This document shows positions 17,001-25,219 of a DNA stretch of 64,000 nt, in pieces. Made by a program: the position numbers and the translations under genes. The first letter of the stretch is position 1, and the number at the start of each line of letters is the position of its first letter. A model generated the notes under the pieces. That model had not been told where the DNA came from. It saw only the letters and a program-made list of their open reading frames with translations, and did no database searches. This DNA is from Cupriavidus pauculus (GTDB lineage: Bacteria; Pseudomonadota; Gammaproteobacteria; Burkholderiales; Burkholderiaceae): positions 1,426,001-1,490,000 of the forward strand of contig NZ_CP044065.1 in NCBI RefSeq assembly GCF_008693385.1. The letters are read 5' to 3'.

Positions 17001-18155
17001 TCACACTCCCAGAATATGCACCGACGACGCGGCATGATCGACGCCCGCGATACCGCCGCCCGTGCACTGCGTCAGGCCGATGCGCGCATCGGCGACCTGC
17101 CGGCTGCCGGCGCGGTCCTGCAGATGCCACATCACCTCGACCATCTGCGCGATCCCCGTGGCCCCGAGCGGATGCCCCTTGGCGAGCAGGCCGCCGCTCG
17201 GATTGACGGGCACGCGCCCACCCAGGCGCGTGGCACCCGAGCGCAGCAGCGGCACCGCATCGCCGGGCGCGGCGAGTTGCAGCGCCTCGTAGTAAAGCAG
17301 CTCGGCGATGGTGAACGCATCGTGCAGTTCCACCACGTTGACATCGCGCGGGCTCACGCCGGCTTGGTCGTACGCCTGCCGCGCGGCGCGCGCGGTGATC
17401 TCGGCATCGAGGATGTCGTCGTCGGCCTGCTCGCGCACGCCCGACACCACGACGGAGGAGAGCACCTTGACGGGCTTCCGCTGCGTCGGCCGGCGGGTCG
17501 TCATCACGACGGCCGCGGCACCATCCACCTGCGACGGGCAGCACTGCAGCAGCGTCAGCGGATCGGCGATCATGCGCGAGGCCAGCACCTCGTCCACGGT
17601 GGTCTCGGTGCGTTGCTGTGCGAGCTCGTTGAGCGAACCGTGGTGCCGATTCTTGACGGCCACCGCGGCCAGGTCTTCGCGTGTGGCATCGCGCTCGTGC
17701 AGGAACCGCGTGCCACGCATCGCGTAGACCGCGGGCAGCACCATGCCGGCCGTGGCATAGAGGTCGGTCTTGATGTCGTTGCGCTGCATCGGAATCGTGC
17801 CGCCGCCGAGCGCGGTGAGCTGTTCGATGCCGAACACGAGCACGGTCGAATACTGTCCGGCCATCAGCGCATGGCGCGCCAGATGCACGCCCGTGGCACC
17901 GCTGGCACAGGCGTTCTCGACGTTGTAGACGGGAATGCCGCGCAGGCCGAGATCGCGCACGACCAACTGGCCGAGGATCATGCCACCCAGCACGTTGGCG
18001 CAGTACACGGCCTCGATATCGTCGAGGGCCACGCCCGCGTCGTCCACGGCCTTGAGGATGGCCTGCTGTGCGAGCTCGGGGGCGAGCACGCCCGTATGGC
18101 GGCCGAAGGCCGTCATGGCACCGCCGGAAATGTAGATGTCCTGCATGATCGCCAT
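17001..18155 (-). CDS. Thiolase family acetyl-CoA acyltransferase
   Basis: Condensing/cleaving enzyme of 384 residues with all thiolase signatures: nucleophile Cys83 in NACASGATG, His in the LLAKGHPLGATG block and the C-terminal Cys in TQCTGGG. The start overlaps the OB-fold gene stop by one base (TGATG), and the stop is one base before the SDR start. Thiolases paired with an OB-fold DUF35 protein are often the acetoacetyl-type or steroid/side-chain type enzymes. It probably ends a beta-oxidation cycle. Confidence 0.92.
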   Translation of the reverse strand: MAIMQDIYISGGAMTAFGRHTGVLAPELAQQAILKAVDDAGVALDDIEAVYCANVLGGMILGQLVVRDLGLRGIPVYNVENACASGATGVHLARHALMAGQYSTVLVFGIEQLTALGGGTIPMQRNDIKTDLYATAGMVLPAVYAMRGTRFLHERDATREDLAAVAVKNRHHGSLNELAQQRTETTVDEVLASRMIADPLTLLQCCPSQVDGAAAVVMTTRRPTQRKPVKVLSSVVVSGVREQADDDILDAEITARAARQAYDQAGVSPRDVNVVELHDAFTIAELLYYEALQLAAPGDAVPLLRSGATRLGGRVPVNPSGGLLAKGHPLGATGIAQMVEVMWHLQDRAGSRQVADARIGLTQCTGGGIAGVDHAASSVHILGV

Positions 18156-18514
18156 CACTCCTGAGTTGCCACAAACACATAGCCGAACGTATCGTCGGCC
18201 CGCGCCATGTACCGGTCGCCGATGCTGGGACGGTCCTTGCCGACCAACCGGCCAAAGATCCGCACAGGACCGTCGAAGTCGACGTAACCGAGCGCATAGG
18301 GCTGGAGTCCGGTCTTCACCGAGGGATGAATGATCGTGTAGCTGTACACGGTGCCCGCGCCCGTCACCGGCACCGTGGCATGGCGCGAGGCCAGCGACGA
18401 GTGATCGGGCAGGGCGGGGAACACATACTCGCCCGTGGCATGGTCGCGGGACGCGAGCAACGCGGGCGGGGCGTCGGCGCTCCACAGGTTGGGCGGGATG
18501 GCTGAGGCTGACAT
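18155..18514 (-). CDS. OB-fold (DUF35-like) thiolase partner protein
   Basis: Small acyl-CoA-associated protein of 119 residues and first gene of the leftward operon. Seen: the OB-fold core GAGTVYSYTIIHPSV and a YALGYVDFDGPVRIFGRLV stretch typical of DUF35. The N-terminal rubredoxin-like zinc ribbon of the family is not intact, because none of its four cysteines is present. The ATG at 18514 has GGAGA nearby; a longer frame upstream has no support. It probably forms a complex with the downstream thiolase. Confidence 0.85.
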   Translation of the reverse strand: MSASAIPPNLWSADAPPALLASRDHATGEYVFPALPDHSSLASRHATVPVTGAGTVYSYTIIHPSVKTGLQPYALGYVDFDGPVRIFGRLVGKDRPSIGDRYMARADDTFGYVFVATQE

Positions 18515-18644
18515 GGGCGTCTCCTTTATCGGTCTTTGCGGGCGGCGGGTGCCGTGCGTTGACTCGATATTGGTGGCCGGACGCCATGCCGACAAACGAG
18601 ATTTCTGCCGCCTTCGATTGAGAAAAACGCAATCGACGGACAGC

Positions 18645-18667
18645 AAAAAGCCCGCGCGAGGCGGGCT
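18645..18667 (-). terminator. Intrinsic terminator of the lyase gene
   Basis: On the minus strand a perfect AGCCCGC/GCGGGCT stem with a short loop is followed by TTTTT, 21 bases after the lyase stop codon. It separates the lyase from the downstream catabolic operon. Confidence 0.85.
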
Positions 18668-18688
18668 TCCGGTCAGGCGCGATGCAAC

Positions 18689-20200
18689 TCAGGGCTGCCC
18701 GGCCAGCTTCGCAAAGTCGCGATCGAGCCGCGCGAGCGACGCATCGATCTTCGTGCGCTTCTCCTGAATCCACGTCGCCTGTTCGGCAAGCGTCTGCTTC
18801 GCTTCCTTCAGCATGCGGTCCATCTCCGCGGGCTGCGGACCGCCGGCCGTCGCGCGATGGTTGACGATGGCCACGGGGTCGAGCGTCTCGCGGAACTCCT
18901 GTTCGCTCATCGGCAGGGTCGCCGGACCGGTCGCGGTATCGAACTCCTTGATGGCCTGTGCGTAGATGCGCTGCGCCTCCGCATACGGGAAATCGCTCGG
19001 GCGGATGTTCTTCGCCTTCGCGTAGTCGACGACTTCCGAGGCAAAGTGGTGGCCCACGCGGAACGGCAGCTTGTACTTGCGCATCAGCACATCGGCCAGC
19101 TCCTGCGAAGCGGTCCAGTCGCTGTTCAGCTCGTCGAGCGCGCGGTCGCGGTCGATGACCAGCGCGTTGAGGATGCGGTCCCAGCCCTGCAGCACCTTGA
19201 TCGCGCTCTGGACCATCTCCTTGTTCGGCTTGACTTCCTTCGCATCGGCCATGCCCGGCGGCAGGTTATGCGCGCGCATGACGGGGCCCATGGCCAGCGT
19301 GATCGCGGTGGAGGCTTCGGCGCGCGTGCCGTTGAGCAGGCCCGGATTGCGCTTCTGCGGCATGGCGCTGGACACGTAGGTATTGCCGCCACCTTCCCGC
19401 AGCAGGATCCACGGACGCGAGTTGGCGTACTGCGCCATCACGTCCTCGATAAAGCTGCCCGCATGCAGCGCGATGCTGGTGACGATCGCGCCAGCTTCCA
19501 CGGGCTGGTCGACGGCCGCGATCTGGTGGGCGTCGTAAGCGTTGTTGACGATCTTCGAGAAGCCGAGGTAGTTGCCCATGCGCGCGCGATCGAGCGGCCA
19601 GCTCGTGCCGTTCAGGACCGTCGTACCCATCGGCGACTGGTCGAGGCGCGCATAGGCCTCGCGAATGCGCTGCGCATCGCGATCCAGCGCGGCAGCGAAA
19701 CCGAGCAGGTAATGGCCATAGCTGTTGGGCTGCGCCGCGACGCCATTGGTGTAGTTCGGCACGATGGTCTTGGCATGCTGTTCCGCCAGTCGCACGACGG
19801 TGGTCGCCGTGGTATTCAGTTGCGCCGCGAGCTTCAGCATGTCGTCGCGCAGGATGGCCGCGCGGTATGTGGCATGCATGTCCTGGCTCGAACGGCCCGC
19901 ATGCAGCAGCGTGACTTCCACACCGCCGGCCTTGATCAGCAGCGGCTCGAACGTGATGACGGTGGACGGGCGCTTGCCGCCCGGCTGGTCGCCGTCCTTG
20001 AGTACCTTGTCGAGGCCCACGGCGATGCGCTGCGCGGTCTGCCTGTCCAGCAGGCCCTGCTCGGAATTGATGACGGCCGTCGCCTTGTTGATCTCACCGA
20101 GCCAGTAGAACTCGTCGCGGTCTTTGGCGTGCTGGGCGTGGACCGGGATCGCCTGCACCAGCATCAGCGTGGCAAGAGCGATGATTTTCGATTTGAACAT
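18689..20200 (-). CDS. Secreted fumarase/aspartase-superfamily lyase (argininosuccinate-lyase-like)
   Basis: Protein of 503 residues with a clear signal peptide (MFKSKIIALATLMLVQAIPVHAQ), so it is predicted to be periplasmic or secreted. The body carries superfamily features: a HAGRSSQDMHATYR substrate region, the signature loop SSAMPQKRNPGLLNGTRAE and the helical C-terminal part. Argininosuccinate and adenylosuccinate lyases are normally cytoplasmic, so the export signal is unusual. The ATG at 20200 is chosen because it places the signal peptide at the N-terminus. It is flanked by a terminator. The natural substrate is unknown. Confidence 0.85.
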   Translation of the reverse strand: MFKSKIIALATLMLVQAIPVHAQHAKDRDEFYWLGEINKATAVINSEQGLLDRQTAQRIAVGLDKVLKDGDQPGGKRPSTVITFEPLLIKAGGVEVTLLHAGRSSQDMHATYRAAILRDDMLKLAAQLNTTATTVVRLAEQHAKTIVPNYTNGVAAQPNSYGHYLLGFAAALDRDAQRIREAYARLDQSPMGTTVLNGTSWPLDRARMGNYLGFSKIVNNAYDAHQIAAVDQPVEAGAIVTSIALHAGSFIEDVMAQYANSRPWILLREGGGNTYVSSAMPQKRNPGLLNGTRAEASTAITLAMGPVMRAHNLPPGMADAKEVKPNKEMVQSAIKVLQGWDRILNALVIDRDRALDELNSDWTASQELADVLMRKYKLPFRVGHHFASEVVDYAKAKNIRPSDFPYAEAQRIYAQAIKEFDTATGPATLPMSEQEFRETLDPVAIVNHRATAGGPQPAEMDRMLKEAKQTLAEQATWIQEKRTKIDASLARLDRDFAKLAGQP

Positions 20201-20349
20201 GGGGGAGTGCGGCGCGCGCAAAGCCTTGGAAGGTAGCGTAGGACTATATCGCATCCACATTCGATGACAAATATCGATGGGGTCGTTATCCATATGTTGC
20301 GCGTATGGATGGCCCGGGCAGCAGGGAGGGGTGCGTGTTAGAATCCGCG

Positions 20350-20604
20350 ATGCTTAAAATCGAAGAGTGGGAAGAACTGCACCTGACGGCCGACGGCTGG
20401 ATCAGTGGTACACATCGCGTCGAACCGTGGTCCGAAGTGACCGCGCCAGCGCCTGAAAACCGCGTGCTCACGGCACGCCGCCGCGTGACGGCGACCTACG
20501 GTGGCGCGTCGGAAGTCGTGGAAGTGCGCTCGCCGCATACGACCGACCTCGATCACATCGCCGCGCTGCTGCAGCGCTACGGCGACCCGGCCTTCCGTAT
20601 CTAG
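20350..20604 (+). CDS. Small conserved-looking hypothetical protein
   Basis: 84 residues from the ATG at 20350 (MLKIEEWEELHLTADGW). It has no signal or membrane segment and mixes beta-strand-like and helical stretches. It stands alone, divergent from the lyase gene and convergent with the secreted-protein operon, and a shared terminator follows it. Codon use is like that of neighbouring genes. An upstream GTG at 20335 is possible. Family not recognised. Confidence 0.65.
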   Translation: MLKIEEWEELHLTADGWISGTHRVEPWSEVTAPAPENRVLTARRRVTATYGGASEVVEVRSPHTTDLDHIAALLQRYGDPAFRI

Positions 20605-20614
20605 TCTCCCGCAT

Positions 20615-20647
20615 CAAAAAAGGCACGGCTCTCCCGAGCCATGCCTT
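20615..20647. terminator. Bidirectional intrinsic terminator
   Basis: A GC-rich stem (AGGCACGGCTC/GAGCCATGCCT, one mismatch, TCCC loop) with a run of A on its left, which is a T tract for the minus strand, and TTT on its right. It lies between the stops of convergent genes and mainly serves the secreted-protein operon. Confidence 0.8.
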
Positions 20648-20656
20648 TCCCGACGC

Positions 20657-21344
20657 TTAAATCTCCTCGACCTTCTTCGGCTTTTCGGAAGCCGACGTCG
20701 GCAGCGAGGCGATCTTGCCTGCCTTGGCGAGCTTGACCAGGCCTTCGCCAATCTTCGCGGTGTTGCTCAGTTGCGAGCTCACCGACGACGCCACATCCTT
20801 CAGCGCGCCCAGACGCGGAATCAGCGTGGGGTTCGACGACACGCCGGACACCAGCGCCGTGCTGCCGTCCGCCAGTTGCTTGTCCTTGAGCACGCCCAGC
20901 ATGAACGTGAACGCGGCGTTGCCGAACGAGGCCATCTGCGCCTTGTTCATCGAGGCCAGCTTGGCCTCGCCATCCTTGCTCGCGAGTACCTTCTGCACGG
21001 CCGTGGCTTCATCGCTCTTGATCTTGCTGACTTCCGCCGCCTTTTCGGCCGGATCGGCAATCGCGTTGGCGGCGGCCATGCGCGCTTCCAGCTCGGCGAT
21101 CTCTTCCTTGCTTGCCAGTGCCTTGAAGATGTGCGCCGACGACGTGCTGATCATCTGGTTCGCGTCGTTCGCGGTCTGGATGAATGCGTCGATGTCGCCA
21201 CCGGACACAGCCGCGGCGGAGCCGCCGCCCACGCCCGGAATCGCCGAGGTGATATTGCCAAGGCCGAACGCCATGGCGGCAGGCGCGGACACGAACAGGG
21301 CGCCGCTCACGAGCGCGGCCAGTGCTACAGAGGTCTTCTTCACG
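20657..21344 (-). CDS. Secreted helical protein, third gene of unknown operon
   Basis: 228 residues starting at GTG (KKTSVALAALVSGALFVSA signal peptide, cleavage after AMA). GAAGGA lies nine bases before the start. The mature part opens with a glycine-rich stretch (FGLGNITSAIPGVGGGS) and then is mostly helical, alanine/lysine rich, with ASKEEIAELEARMAAANAI. The family is not recognised. It lies 37 bases after the 667-residue gene and ends at a strong terminator. Probably a periplasmic or secreted partner of the two larger proteins. Confidence 0.8.
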
Positions 21345-21381
21345 TTGACGTTTCCTTCTTTCGTTCTCGGGTGGATCAATT

Positions 21382-23385
21382 TCAGTTGGGGTTCAACAGT
21401 TGCTTCATGACGCCGTCGAGGCTCGTGCGGGTATCGCGGTCCAGGTCCATGGCCTGCAATGCCGCCACGTCGCCTGCATCGGTGGCGGCGGGATAGCCGT
21501 TCGAAACAAAACCATGCTCGAGGATCGCCTGTCCCACCACGCTGCCGCCGGCACGCTGCCGGTAGGCGAGGCGGACGTTGTAGCCCTGCGCGCAGGAACC
21601 GTCCTCGCATTTGCGCTCGCGTGGATCGATGCGATACAGCGCCTCGATGCAGCGGTCATACGTCCCCGGCCGCAGCGACAGGTCGCGCGCGAAACCCGAC
21701 TGGCCGCCCACGCGTCCCTTGACGAGGTCCGCCAGCGCGGGATTGATCATCACGACCCTGGCCGATGCCGCGCCCGCGTAAGCCAGCAGATTGAAGCGGT
21801 CCATCGCCACCGAGCCGATCTGGCTCTTCTCGGCGGGGCAATAGGCCAGACGCTGGCCGCCGCCGCCGGCGCCCGCGACGCTTTCCGCCAGCACCACGTC
21901 ACCGGCCTCGGGGCGCGGCGGCTTGCCGGCGATCGGCAGTACCGGGGTGGCGGTCACGCGTGAACCGTCGCGGCCGGTGACCGTGGCATCCCACGTGGGC
22001 ACCAGCGCCTCCTCGGTCAACGGACCCGGCTTGCCGATGCCGTGATACACGCGGATGGTGTCGCCGTTCTGCAGCGCGCCGGCCGCATCGTCGATCTGGA
22101 AGCTGTCGGCGGCCGCGGCCGTCACCTTCAGCGACAGCGGCTGGAAGCGGACTTCCTTGCCGAAGCGGTCGGCCAGATCGTTCAGCGCATTCTTGAGCAC
22201 CACCTCGCGGCGGTCCGCGGCATTGAAGCCGGCCTTGTCCGTCACGGTGTCGTCGATACGCTGCGTGACGTCCGCCGCGTACAGTACGCGGCCGTCACGC
22301 GACAACAGCTCCGCGAACGCCCAGGCCTGATAGCTTTGCTGCGTCTTGTAGGCGAGGTTGGTCGGCAGCGTGTACTGCCGCGCGGGCGGCACCACCATGC
22401 GGATGAAGTAGTCGGGCAGCGCGCGCTTGCCGCTGACGTCATGGCCGATGCCGGTATTGCTGTCGATCGATGCCTGCACCTGGCTGAAGTTGGCATTGAG
22501 AGGCAGCGTGGCAAACGGCGCGCCGCTGCCGAGCTTGTCGGTGAACAACTGCGTGCTCACCGCATCCGACAGGTCGTTGTTGCCGTCGCTCACGAGCGCC
22601 AGCACGCGCGGCTTCTTCACATCGGAGAGCGCCATCGTGCCGGCCCGGCTGAATACCGCACCGTCCTTCGGGTTGCCCAGCACGGGCACGGCCACCGCAT
22701 AGTCGGCGCCGGCATGCTCCACGCGGATCTCGCTGGCGCCGTCGTTCATGACGTCGCCCTTGCCGATGCCCGCGCGGTAGCCCTTGTCGAGAATCACGAA
22801 TCCGCGCCATGTATCGGCGACGCGCGTCTCCACGACGTACGGGTTGAACTGGCGCGCGGCGGAAGCGAGCATCGTGTCCAGCAGCGTCGTGAAGCCATTG
22901 CGATAGGCATTGGCCACGCTGGCCTCGATGGCGGGCTGGCCCAGCGCACGCGACGCGGTCAACACGTCGTAGCGCGTCTGGCTGAACGACTGCAGCACCT
23001 CGCCCGTCATCGGATTGCTGAAGTACAGGCTCAGCGTGACCGGTAGATAGATATCGGTCGTGCCGTCGGACTTGTCGATCTGGTAGCGCGAGGCGCGCGT
23101 GACCTGTACCGACAGCGCCAGCGTCCGCAGGCGGTTCTTGCTGTCGATGGTCGGCGCCAGCGATCTGAAGTGGGCCTGCGCGCGCTGCTGTAGCTGCGCC
23201 ACGCTCTGCCGGATATCGAGCGCGGGCCGGAATGCGGGATCGATCTTGCTGCTGCCCGTGCCGGCATCGTCGAAGAAAATGCCGGGCACCACGTACAGTC
23301 CCACGCCCGCCGCGGCCGATGCGCCGCCGCTGGCGAGCAGCAGCGCGGCGACGGCCGCCGTCGTTGTCAGCGATGTCTTGCGCAT
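21382..23385 (-). CDS. Large secreted protein of unknown function, second gene of operon
   Basis: 667 residues from the ATG at 23385. Signal peptide RKTSLTTTAAVAALLLASG to about residue 25. Seen: an N-terminal region on ancestral-looking beta/alpha alternation, a middle stretch WRGFVILDKGYRAGIGKGDV that resembles the property described for FlgT-type surface domains (a repeated glycine turn before a strand), and a C-terminal region with four cysteines (CPAEK, DRCIEAL, KCEDGSCAQGY). It starts one base after the stop of the previous gene, so translation is coupled. No enzyme motif was seen. Function unknown. Confidence 0.82.
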   Translation of the reverse strand: MRKTSLTTTAAVAALLLASGGASAAAGVGLYVVPGIFFDDAGTGSSKIDPAFRPALDIRQSVAQLQQRAQAHFRSLAPTIDSKNRLRTLALSVQVTRASRYQIDKSDGTTDIYLPVTLSLYFSNPMTGEVLQSFSQTRYDVLTASRALGQPAIEASVANAYRNGFTTLLDTMLASAARQFNPYVVETRVADTWRGFVILDKGYRAGIGKGDVMNDGASEIRVEHAGADYAVAVPVLGNPKDGAVFSRAGTMALSDVKKPRVLALVSDGNNDLSDAVSTQLFTDKLGSGAPFATLPLNANFSQVQASIDSNTGIGHDVSGKRALPDYFIRMVVPPARQYTLPTNLAYKTQQSYQAWAFAELLSRDGRVLYAADVTQRIDDTVTDKAGFNAADRREVVLKNALNDLADRFGKEVRFQPLSLKVTAAAADSFQIDDAAGALQNGDTIRVYHGIGKPGPLTEEALVPTWDATVTGRDGSRVTATPVLPIAGKPPRPEAGDVVLAESVAGAGGGGQRLAYCPAEKSQIGSVAMDRFNLLAYAGAASARVVMINPALADLVKGRVGGQSGFARDLSLRPGTYDRCIEALYRIDPRERKCEDGSCAQGYNVRLAYRQRAGGSVVGQAILEHGFVSNGYPAATDAGDVAALQAMDLDRDTRTSLDGVMKQLLNPN

Positions 23386-23386
23386 C

Positions 23387-25030
23387 TCAGCGTGCCGCCT
23401 TCGTCTTGACGCAGCCATTCATGCACAGCGTCACGATATTGCCGTCGACCATCGAGTCGAGCCCGGCGAACATCGGGTTGCCGCCGAGCGCCATCGCCAC
23501 GGCCTGGTCCAGCGGATCGGTGCCGCGGTAGGTGGCCACCACCTCGAGCTTGTCGGTACCGGCCTGACGCTGCGTGGGCTTCTCGAGGCCCGGCACGTTC
23601 TTCAGTGCCTGATTGAACGCGGTACGGTTCATCAGCGTCAGCGTGCCGCCGGTCAGCCGAATCACGTACTCTGCACCGTACATCGTGCGGCGCTTGACGA
23701 AGTCCTGGATGCGCTTGCCCACCTGATTGCCGAGGCTCGCGGCGAGCTTGCCCGCCAGCTTCGCGCGGCAGTCGTCGGAAGAGATACCGATGGCGGCCTC
23801 CGATTGCGTGGCCGAGCCGATGTCCTCGCCGGTCTTCGTCGAGAAGGTCTTGGTGCTGGCCACGCCCGTGCAGGCGGGCTGGCCCGAGTTGCGGTCGACG
23901 CCCACGTCGTAGATGACGGACGAGCCGATCATCAGGTAGTCCGCGATCGCTTCCTGCCGCGCGAACTCCGTGTACCTGGCGAGTTCCGCGCCGTTCTCGA
24001 GCTGGTCGAGCGTGATCGCACGGTTGCCGAAGTACTTGCTCTTGAACAGCGCGTTGTCGATGACCTTGATGTCGAGGTCGCCAAGCTGGCCCTTGAGCTC
24101 GTTGTACGTGTAGTTCTTGCTGTCCGGACCCGTGTTCTGCGGCTGGTACTTGACCAGCTTGCGGAAGTACGTGTTGTTGTGGTCCTCGGCGGCGACGTTG
24201 CGCGAGTATGCGGACTGCGACGACGACGCCGATGCCACGCTGCTGGTGCTGGCCGCGGCGACCTGACGCGATGCCGCGCCGGCGGCCTGGCGGCTGCTGG
24301 CACTGGCGGCGTCGTAGCGCGCGGTATCGCGGCCGGCCACGGCCGCTTCGCCACCATAGCCGTCGCGCGCGGCACCGGCCACCTGCGTATCGCGCGCCGC
24401 GCTCACGCGGCCGGCCGATGCTTCCTTCACGGCGAAAGCGGCCTGTTCCTTCGAGGCATAGGCGGAGCTGCTGTTCGCGGCATAGGCGGCCTTGCGCGAG
24501 CTCGATGCCGCTTCCTTGTCGCTATAGCTGCTGCCTTCCTCGTGACGGAACTCGGTCAGTTCTTCCAGCGGCGCGCGCAGGTTCGTCGGCGTGGTGAAGA
24601 ACTCGTCCATCATCACGAGGATGGGCTGGCTGCGCGTCGCGGTCGTGTTCAGGGCCAGGCCGAGATCGCTGATCTGCGTGCGCAGTTCCTTGTCGTCCAT
24701 GCGCAGCGTGATGCTGACGCGGAATTGCCCGTCCACCGAGCTCGGCACGGGGCTGTAGAACGATTCCTCGCCCACCTGCACGACGAGGTCGTCGAGCTTT
24801 GCCTGTACATCGGGGTTCTTGCTCGTGCCCGCCCCCACGACCTTGTCCAGCGCCGCGAGTACCGCGTTGCGCTTGGCCTGCCGCATCGCTGCCGTGCGAA
24901 CCGATGCCAGATCGTCGGTGATCGTCGCGGTGCCGACGCCACGCGCCTCGATATCCATCGCCTGTGCGGCGGGCGCGGTCAGCACGAATGACGCGGCCGT
25001 TGCGAGCAGCGTTTTTTGGAATGCGTTCAT
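23387..25030 (-). CDS. Secreted protein with FlgT-like N-terminus and Ala/Ser-rich linker, first gene of operon
   Basis: 547 residues. Signal peptide MNAFQKTLLATAASFVLTA, cleaved after AQA. The mature N-terminus (IEARGVGTATITDDLASVRT, AAMRQAKRNAVLAALDK) resembles the start of FlgT/LPP20-type periplasmic domains. Residues about 165-280 form a low-complexity Ala/Ser-rich linker with irregularly spaced YAAN, YASK and SRQAA units. The C-terminal half has a TPA-like alpha/beta look and four cysteines. It heads the operon; no function can be assigned beyond export. Confidence 0.82.
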   Translation of the reverse strand: MNAFQKTLLATAASFVLTAPAAQAMDIEARGVGTATITDDLASVRTAAMRQAKRNAVLAALDKVVGAGTSKNPDVQAKLDDLVVQVGEESFYSPVPSSVDGQFRVSITLRMDDKELRTQISDLGLALNTTATRSQPILVMMDEFFTTPTNLRAPLEELTEFRHEEGSSYSDKEAASSSRKAAYAANSSSAYASKEQAAFAVKEASAGRVSAARDTQVAGAARDGYGGEAAVAGRDTARYDAASASSRQAAGAASRQVAAASTSSVASASSSQSAYSRNVAAEDHNNTYFRKLVKYQPQNTGPDSKNYTYNELKGQLGDLDIKVIDNALFKSKYFGNRAITLDQLENGAELARYTEFARQEAIADYLMIGSSVIYDVGVDRNSGQPACTGVASTKTFSTKTGEDIGSATQSEAAIGISSDDCRAKLAGKLAASLGNQVGKRIQDFVKRRTMYGAEYVIRLTGGTLTLMNRTAFNQALKNVPGLEKPTQRQAGTDKLEVVATYRGTDPLDQAVAMALGGNPMFAGLDSMVDGNIVTLCMNGCVKTKAAR

Positions 25031-25164
25031 TGATCAGGATGGTTTTACGAATGGAGGGACGAGCGCCGCCACAACCAGTCGTGCTGGCTGATTTGCAGGG
25101 CGTTTCCGGGAGTGTGGTTTCGGCGCTGTGTGCGCGGTGATGATACGGTTTTCGTGTGCTTTAT

Positions 25165-25186
25165 GCGCCCCACTAGAGTGGGGCGC
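25165..25186 (-). terminator. Strong hairpin downstream of the FUSC gene
   Basis: A perfect 10-bp stem GCGCCCCACT/AGTGGGGCGC with a two-base AG gap. No T tract follows, so it may be a factor-assisted terminator or an attenuating hairpin before the secreted-protein operon. A smaller CGCGGA/TCCGCG dyad adjoins it. Confidence 0.55.
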
Positions 25187-25219
25187 GGAATCCGCGATCG
25201 CTGCCGATTAGGCCTGCAA

